From: CAVSKL01 sp963728475 [NCBI: Candidatus Eiseniibacteriota bacterium]
Lineage (GTDB): Bacteria > Eisenbacteria > RBG-16-71-46 > JABDJR01
DNA: 64,000 nucleotides
Direction: 5' to 3'
NCBI GenBank assembly: GCA_963728475.1
Contig: CAVSKL010000001.1
Location: forward strand, 1,612,001 to 1,676,000
The translations under genes were made by a program, and so were the position numbers. This document shows, one piece after another, positions 26,809 to 37,047 of the stretch. Position 1 is the first letter of the stretch, and each line of letters opens with the position of its first letter. The notes under the pieces were generated by a model that did no database searches, was not told the origin of the DNA, and was given only the letters and a program-made list of their open reading frames with translations.

Positions 26809-26831
26809 GGGCGGCCTGCCCCTTCCCCCGG

Positions 26832-28816
<1,985 letters not shown>

Positions 28817-29026
28817 CCGAAAGTTTCATTCAATCTACTCCCCGCGGCCGCCCGGGGCCACGGGAAAGTTGACCGGCCTCCCTGCTATCGTAGGCGTGTG
28901 GAAATCCTCCCCTACGAATCGCTTCCCGCCGTGTTCCTCCCCTGGGACCCGGGCGCGCCGCGGGTGGCCGCGGCGGTGGCCGGGCTCATCACCTCCCGGG
29001 AGCCCTCGGTGCGGGTGGAGCACGGC

Positions 29027-29764
29027 GCGGTTCTCGCTTGGGGCGTGCGGCTCCCACCGGCGCGAGCCGGGCGAGAAATCTTTGGAGCGCAGATTCTCAC
29101 CATGAACCGCGCAACCGGCGCGAGCCGGGCGAGGTGGACCCGGGTCCACATCTTGTTTGGAATCCTTTGAAACCCGGGTTCGCATCCGGCACTGCTCGCG
29201 GCCCCGTCCCGCTGCCGGCCGCGGATCGCCTGGCGCGGCGGGTCCGCGACACCGGAAAGGGAACGTGTGCCGCGGCTGGCCGCCCGCGTCGCGCATGGCG
29301 ATGCCGTACAATCGCCCATCCCGGCCGGAAGTAGAATACCCGGGTATTCAATTGCGGTACAAGTAATTAGGAACGATTACTTGTAAAACATGGGGTCATC
29401 CCTCGCAGCAGTTCCACTTGCCACAGTGGTCCGGCGGACGGGCCGGCCGCAGCGTTCGCCCGTCAACCGCGCGCCGGGGGTGAGCCGGCCGGGTCCCATC
29501 CGCCCTCGAAGCCTTTAGAGCCCGAGTTCTCACCATCAACCGCGCCACCGGCGCGAGCCGGGCGAGGTGGACCCGGGTCCCATCTGGTTTGGAACCCTTT
29601 GAAGGCCGGGTTCGCGGCGACCGCGCCCCGGTGCGAGCCGGCCGAGAAATCTTTGGAGCGCAGATTCTCACCATCAACCGCGCCACCGGCGCGAGCCGGG
29701 CGAGGTGGACCCGGGTCCCATCTGGTTTGGAAGCCTTTGAAACCCGGGTTCGCGGCGACCGCGC
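29027..29764. repeat. Palindromic repeat array, cluster 2, inside the GrpB-like remnant
   Basis: Units of about 130-140 bp with AAATCTTTGGAGCGCAGATT, TCTCACCATNAACCGCGC, CACCGGCGCGAGCCGGGCGA, GTGGACCCGGGTCC and CCTTTGAAACCCGGGTTCGC. Good copies run 29050-29183, 29520-29617 (lacking the first module) and 29628-29764; a decayed copy spans about 29460-29528. Between the first and later copies is a 280-base stretch with its own palindromes. The core GGACCCGGGTCC is shared with clusters 1a and 1b, while the flanking modules differ. Confidence 0.9.
29334..29385. repeat. 16-bp perfect palindrome followed by a 10-bp inverted repeat, AT-rich
   Basis: GAATACCCGGGTATTC is a perfect palindrome. Eight bases later TACAAGTAAT and ATTACTTGTA form a perfect inverted repeat with an eight-base loop. 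The AT-rich composition contrasts with the surroundings. The right edge of cluster 1a shows a similar order (ACCCGGGTAT then an AATTAGTTAG tract), so this may be a boundary module of the repeat family. Confidence 0.85.
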
Positions 29765-29854
29765 CGGTGGACTACGCCGAGGCCAAGTCGCCCTTCGTGG
29801 AGGCCGCCCTGGCCCGGCGGGCCGGCGGCGGCTAGGGGGACGGCGCCGGGCCGG

Positions 29855-30322
29855 TCACGGCGGGCCCGGCGGCCGCCGGCGCCGGATGGCCTGGACCATC
29901 TGGTCGAGCTGCTGGAGAAAGCGCGACCGGTCCGCCGCCGACACCGGGGGAGGTCCGCCGGTCGTCTCGCCGGCGCCTCGGAGGTGGGCGAGCAGGTCCC
30001 GGGTGGCCACCGCGCCCCCGATGTTCATCTCCGTGAACGGCTTTCCGGTGGTCCCCAGAACCCGCGCCCGCTTCTCCAGGCACCGGCCCGCCAGCAGGAT
30101 GTCGGCGGTGATCACGATGTCGCCGGGCTCCGCGTGCTCCACGATCCAGTCGTCGGCGGCGTCGAACCCGCCGGACACCAGCTGGAGCGCGATCCGCGGA
30201 TCGCCGGGGATCTTCATCCGGGTGTTCGCCACCAGGGTCACGTTCAGGCCGTAACGGGCGGCGACCCGGTAGATCTCCGGCTTCACCGGGCAGGCGTCGG
30301 CGTCGACGAAGATGTGGAGCAT
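29855..30322 (-). CDS. yaiI: UPF0178 (YaiI/YqxD) family protein
   Basis: A 155-residue protein that starts with the family signature IFVDADACPVKPEIYRVA and contains DDWIVEHAEPGDIVITADILLA and the GKPFTEMNIG segment. It looks complete. The fold is PIN-like with conserved acidic residues (the DADACPV aspartates and the ITADI aspartate), which suggests a metal-dependent nuclease, but no activity is firmly established. It is last in a minus-strand series after thiI and the metallophosphatase, with a 67-base gap, and ends 20 bases from the GrpB-like remnant. Confidence 0.93.
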   Translation of the reverse strand: MLHIFVDADACPVKPEIYRVAARYGLNVTLVANTRMKIPGDPRIALQLVSGGFDAADDWIVEHAEPGDIVITADILLAGRCLEKRARVLGTTGKPFTEMNIGGAVATRDLLAHLRGAGETTGGPPPVSAADRSRFLQQLDQMVQAIRRRRPPGPP

Positions 30323-30389
30323 GGAGCCCGCCTCGCTTTGCTTCCGGAGGCCGGGCGGTAACCGGGCCGGGAGCCGAAAAGACTCGACC

Positions 30390-31802
30390 TTACTTACCGT
30401 CCGGGGGGGGCGGAGTCTCGATCCGCAGCGCCAGCGAGAGCCCGCCCACCGCCTGGATCTCGTCCACCGTCATGTCGCGGAACGCCGCCGCCCGGGCGGT
30501 GTCGTCGAAGGCGGAGACCAGCCCCGCCTGGGTCTCCGGCTCCACGAAGTCGTCGGCCACCAGATGCAGGGCCGCGGCCAGGGCCCGCGCTCCGGGGCTT
30601 CCCGCCGGATAGAGGCCGTCGGGCGGCGGCGCGGGGACCGGCGGCGCCACGAACACGCTCACCACCCCTTCCGAGGCGGTGCTCCAGCGGAAGCGCACCG
30701 ACTTTCCGGTCCGGTCCACCAGCTTCCCGTTCCGGGTGGTGCCGTCGCGGCTCACCCCGAACGAGGCGAGCTCGAAGGGATAGATGAGGCCCAGCCCCTC
30801 GAGCGCGGTCTGCTGCCAGGCGGCCTCCTCCCGGATGTGGCGAGGGATTCCGCGCACGGCCTCCGCCGCCCGCGCCGCCAGGTCCGAGGCCTCGGGGACG
30901 TGCGCATCGAGGGGGAGGATTTCCGTGCGCGTGCTCCACCGCGTGCCGCCTTCGGCCGGCTCGAGCCGCGCCACCGCCACCGCGGTGCCGAGGTCGCCGG
31001 GGGCGAGCCGGGTGACTCCCGCCGAGGTGGAGGCGGCGCCCCCGGCTCCGGGCTCGTGCCCCACCACCATCACGTCCACCAGATCCGGAAGCCGCGCGGC
31101 CAGGGACGCCGCCCGGCCGGGGCTCACGTGGGCGATCACCACCACCAGGTCGGCGTCGCGGCGGAGTTCGGGGAGCACCGCGGCCAGGGCGGAGTCGGGG
31201 TCGCCCACCCGGAAGTCGCCGAATCCCTGGAGGCTCTTCCCCGGCCCGGGCGCGCAGAGCCCGGGGTCGGTCACTCCGGTGACCGCGAACCGCACCCCCG
31301 CCTTCTTCATGATCAGGGAGGGGGCGAAGAGGATCTTGCCGTCCCGGCCGGTCACGTTCGCGCTCACCACCCGGACCTGGGGGGCGCGCCGGTAGAGCCG
31401 GGCCAGGCGCTCGGCCCCCAGGGAGAGATCGCTCTCCCCGGGGGTGACCGCGTCGTAGTTCATGCCGTCCATGGCCGCGACCAGGAACCGGCCCGCCCAT
31501 GGGGTCCCGGTCCGCCCGGGGTCGGCAATGTCGCCCCCGTCCACGATGAGGTGGGTGGGGGTGGCGCCGGCGAGCCGGGCGAGCGCGGTCTCCCGCCGCG
31601 CGATCCCGCCCTCGGTCCCGGCCCGCTCGCGGCCGCCGGAGAGGATGTGTCCCCGGGCGGCGGCGGTGGCCGCCACCAGGACCCGGATCGAGTCCGGCAC
31701 GCCCCCTGGAGCCGCCGGGGCGGGCGCCGCCGGGGCGGGCCCGAGCGCCAGGAGCGCCCAGATGACCGGCAACGCCGCCGGCAGGGCGCGCCGCCCGCTC
31801 AC
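30390..31802 (-). CDS. Exported 5'-nucleotidase-like metallophosphatase with degenerate active site
   Basis: A 470-residue protein with a signal peptide rich in Ala/Pro. The N-terminal ~300 residues follow the UshA/5'-nucleotidase plan: LIVDGGDIADP, MNYDAVTPGESDLSLG, VVIAHVSPGR and VMVVGHEPGAGG. Key metal-binding positions look altered: the usual D-x-H near the start is absent, GNHE is GESD, and GHSH is GHEP. The C-terminal part matches the nucleotide-binding 5'-nucleotidase domain only loosely. It may be a non-catalytic or re-purposed relative. The GTG start overlaps the thiI stop (GTGA), so it is translationally coupled to thiI. Confidence 0.7.
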   Translation of the reverse strand: MSGRRALPAALPVIWALLALGPAPAAPAPAAPGGVPDSIRVLVAATAAARGHILSGGRERAGTEGGIARRETALARLAGATPTHLIVDGGDIADPGRTGTPWAGRFLVAAMDGMNYDAVTPGESDLSLGAERLARLYRRAPQVRVVSANVTGRDGKILFAPSLIMKKAGVRFAVTGVTDPGLCAPGPGKSLQGFGDFRVGDPDSALAAVLPELRRDADLVVVIAHVSPGRAASLAARLPDLVDVMVVGHEPGAGGAASTSAGVTRLAPGDLGTAVAVARLEPAEGGTRWSTRTEILPLDAHVPEASDLAARAAEAVRGIPRHIREEAAWQQTALEGLGLIYPFELASFGVSRDGTTRNGKLVDRTGKSVRFRWSTASEGVVSVFVAPPVPAPPPDGLYPAGSPGARALAAALHLVADDFVEPETQAGLVSAFDDTARAAAFRDMTVDEIQAVGGLSLALRIETPPPPDGK

Positions 31803-33298
31803 GCCACCGACCCTTCGGTCCGGGCCCGCTTCACCAGCTTCCGCACCCCGTCCCGGAGATGGAAGGCCCGGAACCCGGCCTCGCGCATGAGCACCGCCAG
31901 GTGCGCGCTCTTGTAGCCCACCTCGCAGTAGGCCACGTAGGTGTGGCTCCGGTCGAAGAGCCGGTAGGCCTTGAGCGCCTGCAGGTAGTCCAGGTGAAGC
32001 GCCCCCTCCGGGTGCCAGGACTGCCATGCGGTCTTCGATCGCAGATCAAGCACCATCGCCCCCTCGGGAATGTCGTCCACCTCCAGCTCGCGCTCCAGGG
32101 CCTCGGGGCCGAGTTCGCGGAGGTTGTGGACGGCACGGCCGGCGACCGCCGCGTCCAGGATGCCCGGATCGAGCTTCCGCTCCTCGGCCTCGACCGCCTC
32201 GATCGAGGCCGCAGTGGCGGGGTTCCGGGCGGCCAGGGCGCAGTACTCCTCCACCGAGGCGGAGAGCCGGTAGGTTCCGATCCGCCGCGCCATCTCCACG
32301 ATCTCCTCCTTGTTGGAGCCGATGAGCGGGCGCATGACCAGCCCCCGCACCGCGCCGGAGATCGCGGCCAGGTTGGGCAGCGTCTGCGAGGAGACCTGGC
32401 CCACCGCCTCGCCGGTCACCAGGCCCCACGCGCCCACCTCGCGGGCCACCGGCTCCGCCGCCCGCAGCATGAGCCGCTTGAGCACGATCTGCCAGTACCG
32501 GGGCGCGACCCTCTCCTGGAGGTTTCGGACCACCGGGGCAAAGTCCACCTCGAAGAGCCGCGGCCGGTCGCCGTAGCTCCAGAGGTCGGCCACCACCCGC
32601 ATCACCCGGAGCACGCCCTCGCGGTGGGCGGGGCCGCCCAGGTTGCAGAAGAAGTAATCGAGAGACACCCCGCGGCGGAGCATCATCCACGAGGCCACCG
32701 CGGAGTCGAACCCGCCCGAGACCAGGGACAGCGCCCGCCCTTCCACCCCGATCGGGAGCCCGCCGTGGCTGGGGATCACGTCCAGGAAGTAGTAGGCGCC
32801 GTCGGGATGGATCTCGATCTGCACCGTGACCTCGGGTTGGGCCAGGTCGACCCCGTTCGAGTAGCCGAGGAGCGCGGTCCCCAGGGCGCGATCGATGTCC
32901 AGCGAGTTGAAGGGGATGGAGCGGACGTCGCCGCCCCCCCGGCGGGCCCGCACTGCGAAGGTCTTTCCCGCCACCGCGTCCCGGAAGAGTTCCTCGCCCG
33001 CGGCCACCACGTCGTCGAGGCTCGTCCACGGCCGGCGTTCCACCGGGGAGACCGACTGCACCCCGAACACCCGGGCCACCGCGTCCAGGGCCAGGGGGCC
33101 CGACACGTCGAGGTAGATCCGGTCCCACTCCCGGCGCACCTCGCACCCGGTGTCCATGGACCGGACCGCGTCCTTGATGTTCCGGGCCAGCCGCTTGGTG
33201 AATCGCTGGCGGGTGGCGTGGGCCTTGGTGGAGATGTCGCCGGAGTAGCGGACGAGGAGCGTCCGCGTCCCGGGGTTCCGGCCGGTATCCGGGGTCAC
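31799..33298 (-). CDS. thiI: ThiI: tRNA 4-thiouridine / thiazole sulfurtransferase with rhodanese domain
   Basis: A 499-residue protein with the full ThiI layout: N-terminal ferredoxin-like and THUMP region (to about residue 170), a PP-loop ATPase (LSLVSGGFDSAVASWMM near residue 195) and a C-terminal rhodanese domain (about 400-495) whose loop YCEVGYKSAHLA holds the persulfide cysteine. It adenylates U8 of tRNA and transfers sulfur, and where the rhodanese domain is present it can also supply sulfur for thiazole synthesis. The GTG start is preceded by GGAGG. An exported nucleotidase-like gene is coupled to its 3' end. Confidence 0.95.
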   Translation of the reverse strand: MTPDTGRNPGTRTLLVRYSGDISTKAHATRQRFTKRLARNIKDAVRSMDTGCEVRREWDRIYLDVSGPLALDAVARVFGVQSVSPVERRPWTSLDDVVAAGEELFRDAVAGKTFAVRARRGGGDVRSIPFNSLDIDRALGTALLGYSNGVDLAQPEVTVQIEIHPDGAYYFLDVIPSHGGLPIGVEGRALSLVSGGFDSAVASWMMLRRGVSLDYFFCNLGGPAHREGVLRVMRVVADLWSYGDRPRLFEVDFAPVVRNLQERVAPRYWQIVLKRLMLRAAEPVAREVGAWGLVTGEAVGQVSSQTLPNLAAISGAVRGLVMRPLIGSNKEEIVEMARRIGTYRLSASVEEYCALAARNPATAASIEAVEAEERKLDPGILDAAVAGRAVHNLRELGPEALERELEVDDIPEGAMVLDLRSKTAWQSWHPEGALHLDYLQALKAYRLFDRSHTYVAYCEVGYKSAHLAVLMREAGFRAFHLRDGVRKLVKRARTEGSVA

Positions 33299-33405
33299 GA
33301 GGCCTCCAGGGCGGAGTGGGAATCGAGCCCGCCGCGGCTGCGGCCGGTGCGGCGAACCATTGTAGCAAACGGGGTTGCGGGGCGCGAACGGCCGCCGGCC
33401 GCGGA

Positions 33406-34815
33406 TCAGAACTGGAAGTAGATGAAGGGGCTGGTCCCGAACGGGGCGAAGTAGAGGAGCACCAGCACCACCCCGGCCATGGCCGGCCAGGCCAGCGGCC
33501 GGCGGAAGTCCAGGGACACGTCCCGCTCGCCCCGCAGGAGGACCCATAGGTGGAGGAGGGAGCCCAGCGCCAGCACCGTCATCGCGTTCACGTAGAACCA
33601 GCGGGCGCCGCCGGCGTCCAGGAATGCCATCTTGCGGAGAATCACCCAGGCCTCGGAGAAGGTCTGGGCCCGGAAGAAGACCCAGGTCACCAGCACGAAC
33701 ACGAAGGTGGCGAGCCACGACGCCAGCGCGCGGGGGAACCCGCCCACCTTGGCCCCGGCCCGGCGGCCCTGGCGCTCCAGGAGCAACTTGTGGCCGGCCA
33801 GCGCCGCCCCGTGCAGTCCCCCCCAGGCCACGAAGGTCCACGAGGCCCCGTGCCACAACCCGCCCAGGAGCATGGTGAGCATGAGGTTCACGTAGGTGCG
33901 GGCGCGCCCCTTCCGGTTCCCGCCCAGCGGAACGTAGAGGTAGTCGCGAAGCCAGCGCGAGAGGGTCATGTGCCACCGGCGCCAGAACTCGGTGACGTTG
34001 AGGCTCAGGTAGGGGTGGCGGAAGTTCTCGGGCAGCTCGAAACCCATCATCTTCCCCACCCCGATCGCCATCTCGGTGTAGCCGGAGAAGTCGTAGTAGA
34101 TCTGCCCGGCGTAGGCGATGACCGCCATCCACACCGTGGTGGAGGCGAAGGCGGCGGGGTGGGCGAACACCGGATCCACGTAGAAGGCGAGGGTGTCCGC
34201 GAACAGCACCTTCTTCACGAACCCGCGGAGGAAGGTCTCGAAGCCGGGGCGCAGGTTGGAGCGCCGCATGGGGTGGATGTACTCGAGCTGGGGGAGGAAC
34301 TCGGAGCCGCGCACGATGGGGCCGGCCACCAGCTGCGGGAAGAACGACACGAAGAGCGCGAAATCCCGGAAGTTGCGGGTGGCCTTGAGCTGGCCCCGGT
34401 AGACGTCGATGGAGTAGCTCATGGTCTGGAAGGTGAAGAACGAGACCCCCACCGGCAGGATGATGTTGAGATGGGTGGGGGGAAGGCCCATCGACTGCAG
34501 GACCGGGGCCACCGACTGCACGAAGAAGTTGGCGTACTTGAACACCCCCAGGATGCCCAGGTTGCCGGTGAGGCTCACCAGGAGCCAGCGCTTGCGCTGC
34601 TGCGGGGTGGTGGAGGCCTCCAGCCGGAGCCCCACCACGTAGTCGATGAGGGTGGAGACCAGGATGAGGAAGCAGAACCGCCAGTCCCACCAGCCGTAGA
34701 AGACGTAGCTGGCGGCCAGGAGCAGGTTCCGCCGCAGACTCTCCCGCCGCGAGAGCGAGAGGCCGGCCAGGACCAGGGCCAGGAAGACGAAAAACTCGAT
34801 GGAGGAGAAGATCAC
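33406..34815 (-). CDS. MBOAT-family membrane O-acyltransferase (AlgI/DltB-like)
   Basis: A 469-residue polytopic protein with the AlgI hallmarks: ILPVGVSFFTFQTMSYSIDVYRG, FVSFFPQLVAGPIVRG, YYDFSGYTEMAIG, NVTEFWRRWHMTLSRWLRDY and GGLWHGASWTF, where the final His is catalytic. These proteins pass acyl groups, usually acetyl, across the membrane to extracellular polysaccharide or cell-wall polymers. The GTG start overlaps the stop of the SGNH gene (GTGA). The pair resembles AlgI with AlgJ/X or DltB with DltD. The polymer that is modified is unknown. Confidence 0.95.
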   Translation of the reverse strand: MIFSSIEFFVFLALVLAGLSLSRRESLRRNLLLAASYVFYGWWDWRFCFLILVSTLIDYVVGLRLEASTTPQQRKRWLLVSLTGNLGILGVFKYANFFVQSVAPVLQSMGLPPTHLNIILPVGVSFFTFQTMSYSIDVYRGQLKATRNFRDFALFVSFFPQLVAGPIVRGSEFLPQLEYIHPMRRSNLRPGFETFLRGFVKKVLFADTLAFYVDPVFAHPAAFASTTVWMAVIAYAGQIYYDFSGYTEMAIGVGKMMGFELPENFRHPYLSLNVTEFWRRWHMTLSRWLRDYLYVPLGGNRKGRARTYVNLMLTMLLGGLWHGASWTFVAWGGLHGAALAGHKLLLERQGRRAGAKVGGFPRALASWLATFVFVLVTWVFFRAQTFSEAWVILRKMAFLDAGGARWFYVNAMTVLALGSLLHLWVLLRGERDVSLDFRRPLAWPAMAGVVLVLLYFAPFGTSPFIYFQF

Positions 34816-35936
34816 GGGCCGGCCATCTCGCGCTCGATCTCGCGGGCCAGCGCCTTCCCCACCACGCGGTGGCCGCGGGTGTTGAGGTGGCCGGAGCCGA
34901 TCAGGGAGTTGTTGAAGCCGTTCATGGGCTGCCCGGTGCGTGCGTACTCGGCGATCAGGGAATCGGAGGTATCGACGAGGGGGATTCCGCGCCGGGCGCA
35001 GAACCGGCGGTAGAACGCGCGCCGGGCGGGCCACTTGTTGTGGCAGGGCCCGTCGAAGTAGACGAGGTTGGGGATGTAGAGGAAGACGATGTGCGGGTTG
35101 ACCGCGGCCATCTCCCGGTAGAGCGCGTCCAGTATCGGCTCCACCCGCGCATCCACCGGGGCGGTCTGCGGGCTGACCGAGGCCTCGGCCGGGGCCGGCT
35201 CCCCGAAATGGCGGCTCAGGCGGTGCTCCTCGCTGGTTCCCAGAAGCACCAGCCGGCGCGTGGCCAAGGTGACCAGGGCGGAACGGCGCATGAGCCCGCG
35301 CACCGCGGCCACCCAGCCGCCGCCGTGGAGGTTGTCGGAGGGCACCGCGGAGGGGGCGGCCGGCTCCGACCCGCCGGCGGAACCGGCGGCGGGCAGGCTC
35401 TCCGGGTGCCGGGCGTAGTCCAGGAGGTCGTCGACGTCGCCGTCGCTCACCTGCACCACCACCAGGTCGGGACGGAAGACGGCGTCGTAGTCGGCGAGGT
35501 AGGCGGCCTCGTTGGCCGGGGAGCGCCCGGACTGGCCGGCGTTGACCACCTCCAGGCCCGGCGCCTCCCTCTCGGCCACGGTGGAGAAGTTCCGGGCCAC
35601 CCCGACCTGCTGGGCCTCGGAGTAGGAGTCGCCGAGGAGCAGCGCCCGGTAGCGGGGGTGCGGGAGGAGTTCCCGGTCGAAGAGCCCGTAGGCGTTCAAC
35701 CGGGTGGAGCTCCGCCCCTCCAGGCTGTAGACCACGCGGGCGTGGGGCGGTTGAACCAGGCCGTAGCGGGGATCGACGTGGGCGGTGGAGGGGGAGGAGA
35801 TGAAGAGCCGGGTGGCGATCTCGGCCACCGCGAGGAGGGCGAAGAAGGCGAGCACGGCCACCGCCACGCCGCCCAGGCGGCGCGAGCCCGTACGACCTTC
35901 GGGGGCCGAGTGGTTCTCTGGGGGAGAGAGAATCAT
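34812..35936 (-). CDS. Membrane-anchored SGNH/GDSL hydrolase-like partner of the MBOAT protein
   Basis: A 374-residue protein with one N-terminal membrane helix (VAVAVLAFFALLAVAEIATRLF) and a periplasmic SGNH domain. Block I is LLLGDSYSE (Ser nucleophile), block III has NAGQSGRSPANE, and block V is GSGHLNTRGH with the catalytic His. In MBOAT systems such proteins (AlgJ/X, PatB, DltD-like) complete transfer of the acyl group to the polymer. The start at 35936 is chosen for the signal-anchor; the ribosome-binding site is weak (GAGACGG). The upstream in-frame extension overlaps the divergent gene's leader and is unlikely. Confidence 0.85.
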   Translation of the reverse strand: MILSPPENHSAPEGRTGSRRLGGVAVAVLAFFALLAVAEIATRLFISSPSTAHVDPRYGLVQPPHARVVYSLEGRSSTRLNAYGLFDRELLPHPRYRALLLGDSYSEAQQVGVARNFSTVAEREAPGLEVVNAGQSGRSPANEAAYLADYDAVFRPDLVVVQVSDGDVDDLLDYARHPESLPAAGSAGGSEPAAPSAVPSDNLHGGGWVAAVRGLMRRSALVTLATRRLVLLGTSEEHRLSRHFGEPAPAEASVSPQTAPVDARVEPILDALYREMAAVNPHIVFLYIPNLVYFDGPCHNKWPARRAFYRRFCARRGIPLVDTSDSLIAEYARTGQPMNGFNNSLIGSGHLNTRGHRVVGKALAREIEREMAGP

Positions 35937-36102
35937 CGTCCGTCTCGGCGGAGCGGTCCAAACCGCTCCAAGTAAAGAGAATGAAAGACAAATAATTATG
36001 AGGCTTCGGGGGGCGCGGTTCAAGCGATACGATGCGTGGGAGGGACGGTCCATCAGTCCGCGAACCCCGATCCGCAAATAGTCACCACGAAGGAGACCGG
36101 CA

Positions 36103-36963
36103 ATGAAACTCGGACTCATCGGAACCGGCCTCATGGGCCGCCCCATGGCGGAGCGGCTCCTGGAGGCGGGGCACGAGGTCATGGTCTTCAATCGCACCCG
36201 GGCCAAGGCCCAGCCGCTCAAGGACTTGGGGGCGGGGCTGGGCGATTCCCCCCGCGACGTCGTCACCTTCGCCGAGGCCACCGTGCTCATGCTCGCCGAC
36301 GCCCCGGCAGTGGATGCGGTGCTGACCGGCGCCGGCGATCCCGCCCTGTCCAAGAAAACGGTGATCCAGATGTCCACCATCGGCCCGGTCCAGAGCCGCG
36401 GGTTCGCGGAAAGGGTTCGCGGGGCGGGGGGAACCTACCTGGAAGCGCCGGTCCTGGGGAGCACCCCCCAGGCCGCCGCCGGCAAGCTCCTCGTCCTGGC
36501 CGGAGGCGACCGCGCCGAGTTCGATCGCTGGCTTCCGGTGCTCGAGGTGTTCGGCCCCGAACCGAAGCTCCTGGGACCGGTGGGGTCGGGGGCGGCGACC
36601 AAGCTCGCGTTCAACCAGCTCATCGCCTCGCTGGCCTCGGCCTACAGTTACGGGCTGGGGCTCATCCAGCGCCACGACATCGACCCCGAGACCTACATGG
36701 CGCTCCTCCGCCGGAGCGCGCTCTACGCCCCGGCCGCCGACGGCAAGCTTTCCCGGTGGCTCTCGCGGGACTTCACCGAGCCCCACTTCCCGGTGAAGCA
36801 CCTGCTCAAGGATGTGAAGCTGGCCGTGGAGGCCGGGCGCTCGGTGGGCCTGGACCCCGAGGTCCTCGACGGCGCTTGCGCGGTGCTCCAGACCGCGATG
36901 GAGCGCGGCCTGGGGGAACTCGACTACTCGGCGCTGTTCGAGGTGATCGTCCCCCGGGCCTGA
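36103..36963 (+). CDS. NAD(P)-dependent beta-hydroxyacid dehydrogenase family protein
   Basis: A 286-residue dehydrogenase of the 3-hydroxyisobutyrate dehydrogenase / GLYR1 / 6-phosphogluconate-like family. The Rossmann motif GLIGTGLMGRPMAERLLEAG starts at residue 4, substrate-binding segments include MSTIGPVQSRG and EAPVLGSTPQAAAGKL, and the catalytic lysine lies in GAATKLAFNQL. Length and order are normal. Likely substrates are small hydroxyacids or semialdehydes such as glyoxylate; the choice is not resolved. AAGGAG precedes the ATG. It is divergent from the SGNH gene and monocistronic. Confidence 0.9.
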   Translation: MKLGLIGTGLMGRPMAERLLEAGHEVMVFNRTRAKAQPLKDLGAGLGDSPRDVVTFAEATVLMLADAPAVDAVLTGAGDPALSKKTVIQMSTIGPVQSRGFAERVRGAGGTYLEAPVLGSTPQAAAGKLLVLAGGDRAEFDRWLPVLEVFGPEPKLLGPVGSGAATKLAFNQLIASLASAYSYGLGLIQRHDIDPETYMALLRRSALYAPAADGKLSRWLSRDFTEPHFPVKHLLKDVKLAVEAGRSVGLDPEVLDGACAVLQTAMERGLGELDYSALFEVIVPRA

Positions 36964-37047
36964 CCCGGCGGGGGGGGTGCCCGGCGGCCGCCGCATCCAT
37001 CCGGGAGGCCCGGCGCGGGCCGCACATGCCACCGAGGCCTCGGGCGG

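Larger units (their letters stand above)
28898..29835 (+). pseudogene. GrpB-like nucleotidyltransferase-fold gene, interrupted by a repeat array
   Basis: The first ~42 codons (EILPYESLPAVFLPWDPGAP ... EPSVRVEH) look like the start of a GrpB/UPF0157-like protein, where VEH is normally followed by VGSTAVPG. Here the reading frame runs into palindromic repeats after VEH. Beyond the repeats, at about 29765-29835, a short frame reads VDYAEAKSPFVEAALARRAG and then stops, which resembles the conserved C-terminal AK-xxFV helix of the same family. The central ~120 codons are missing and the two ends are in different frames. The family call rests on short segments and memory of the family; the interruption by repeats is seen directly. 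Confidence 0.55.

Noticed and set aside
29041-29200. tRNA-like T-arm word (GGGTTCGCATCC) in cluster 2
   Set aside because: It recurs within the repeat units, and no acceptor or anticodon arms can be formed around it.
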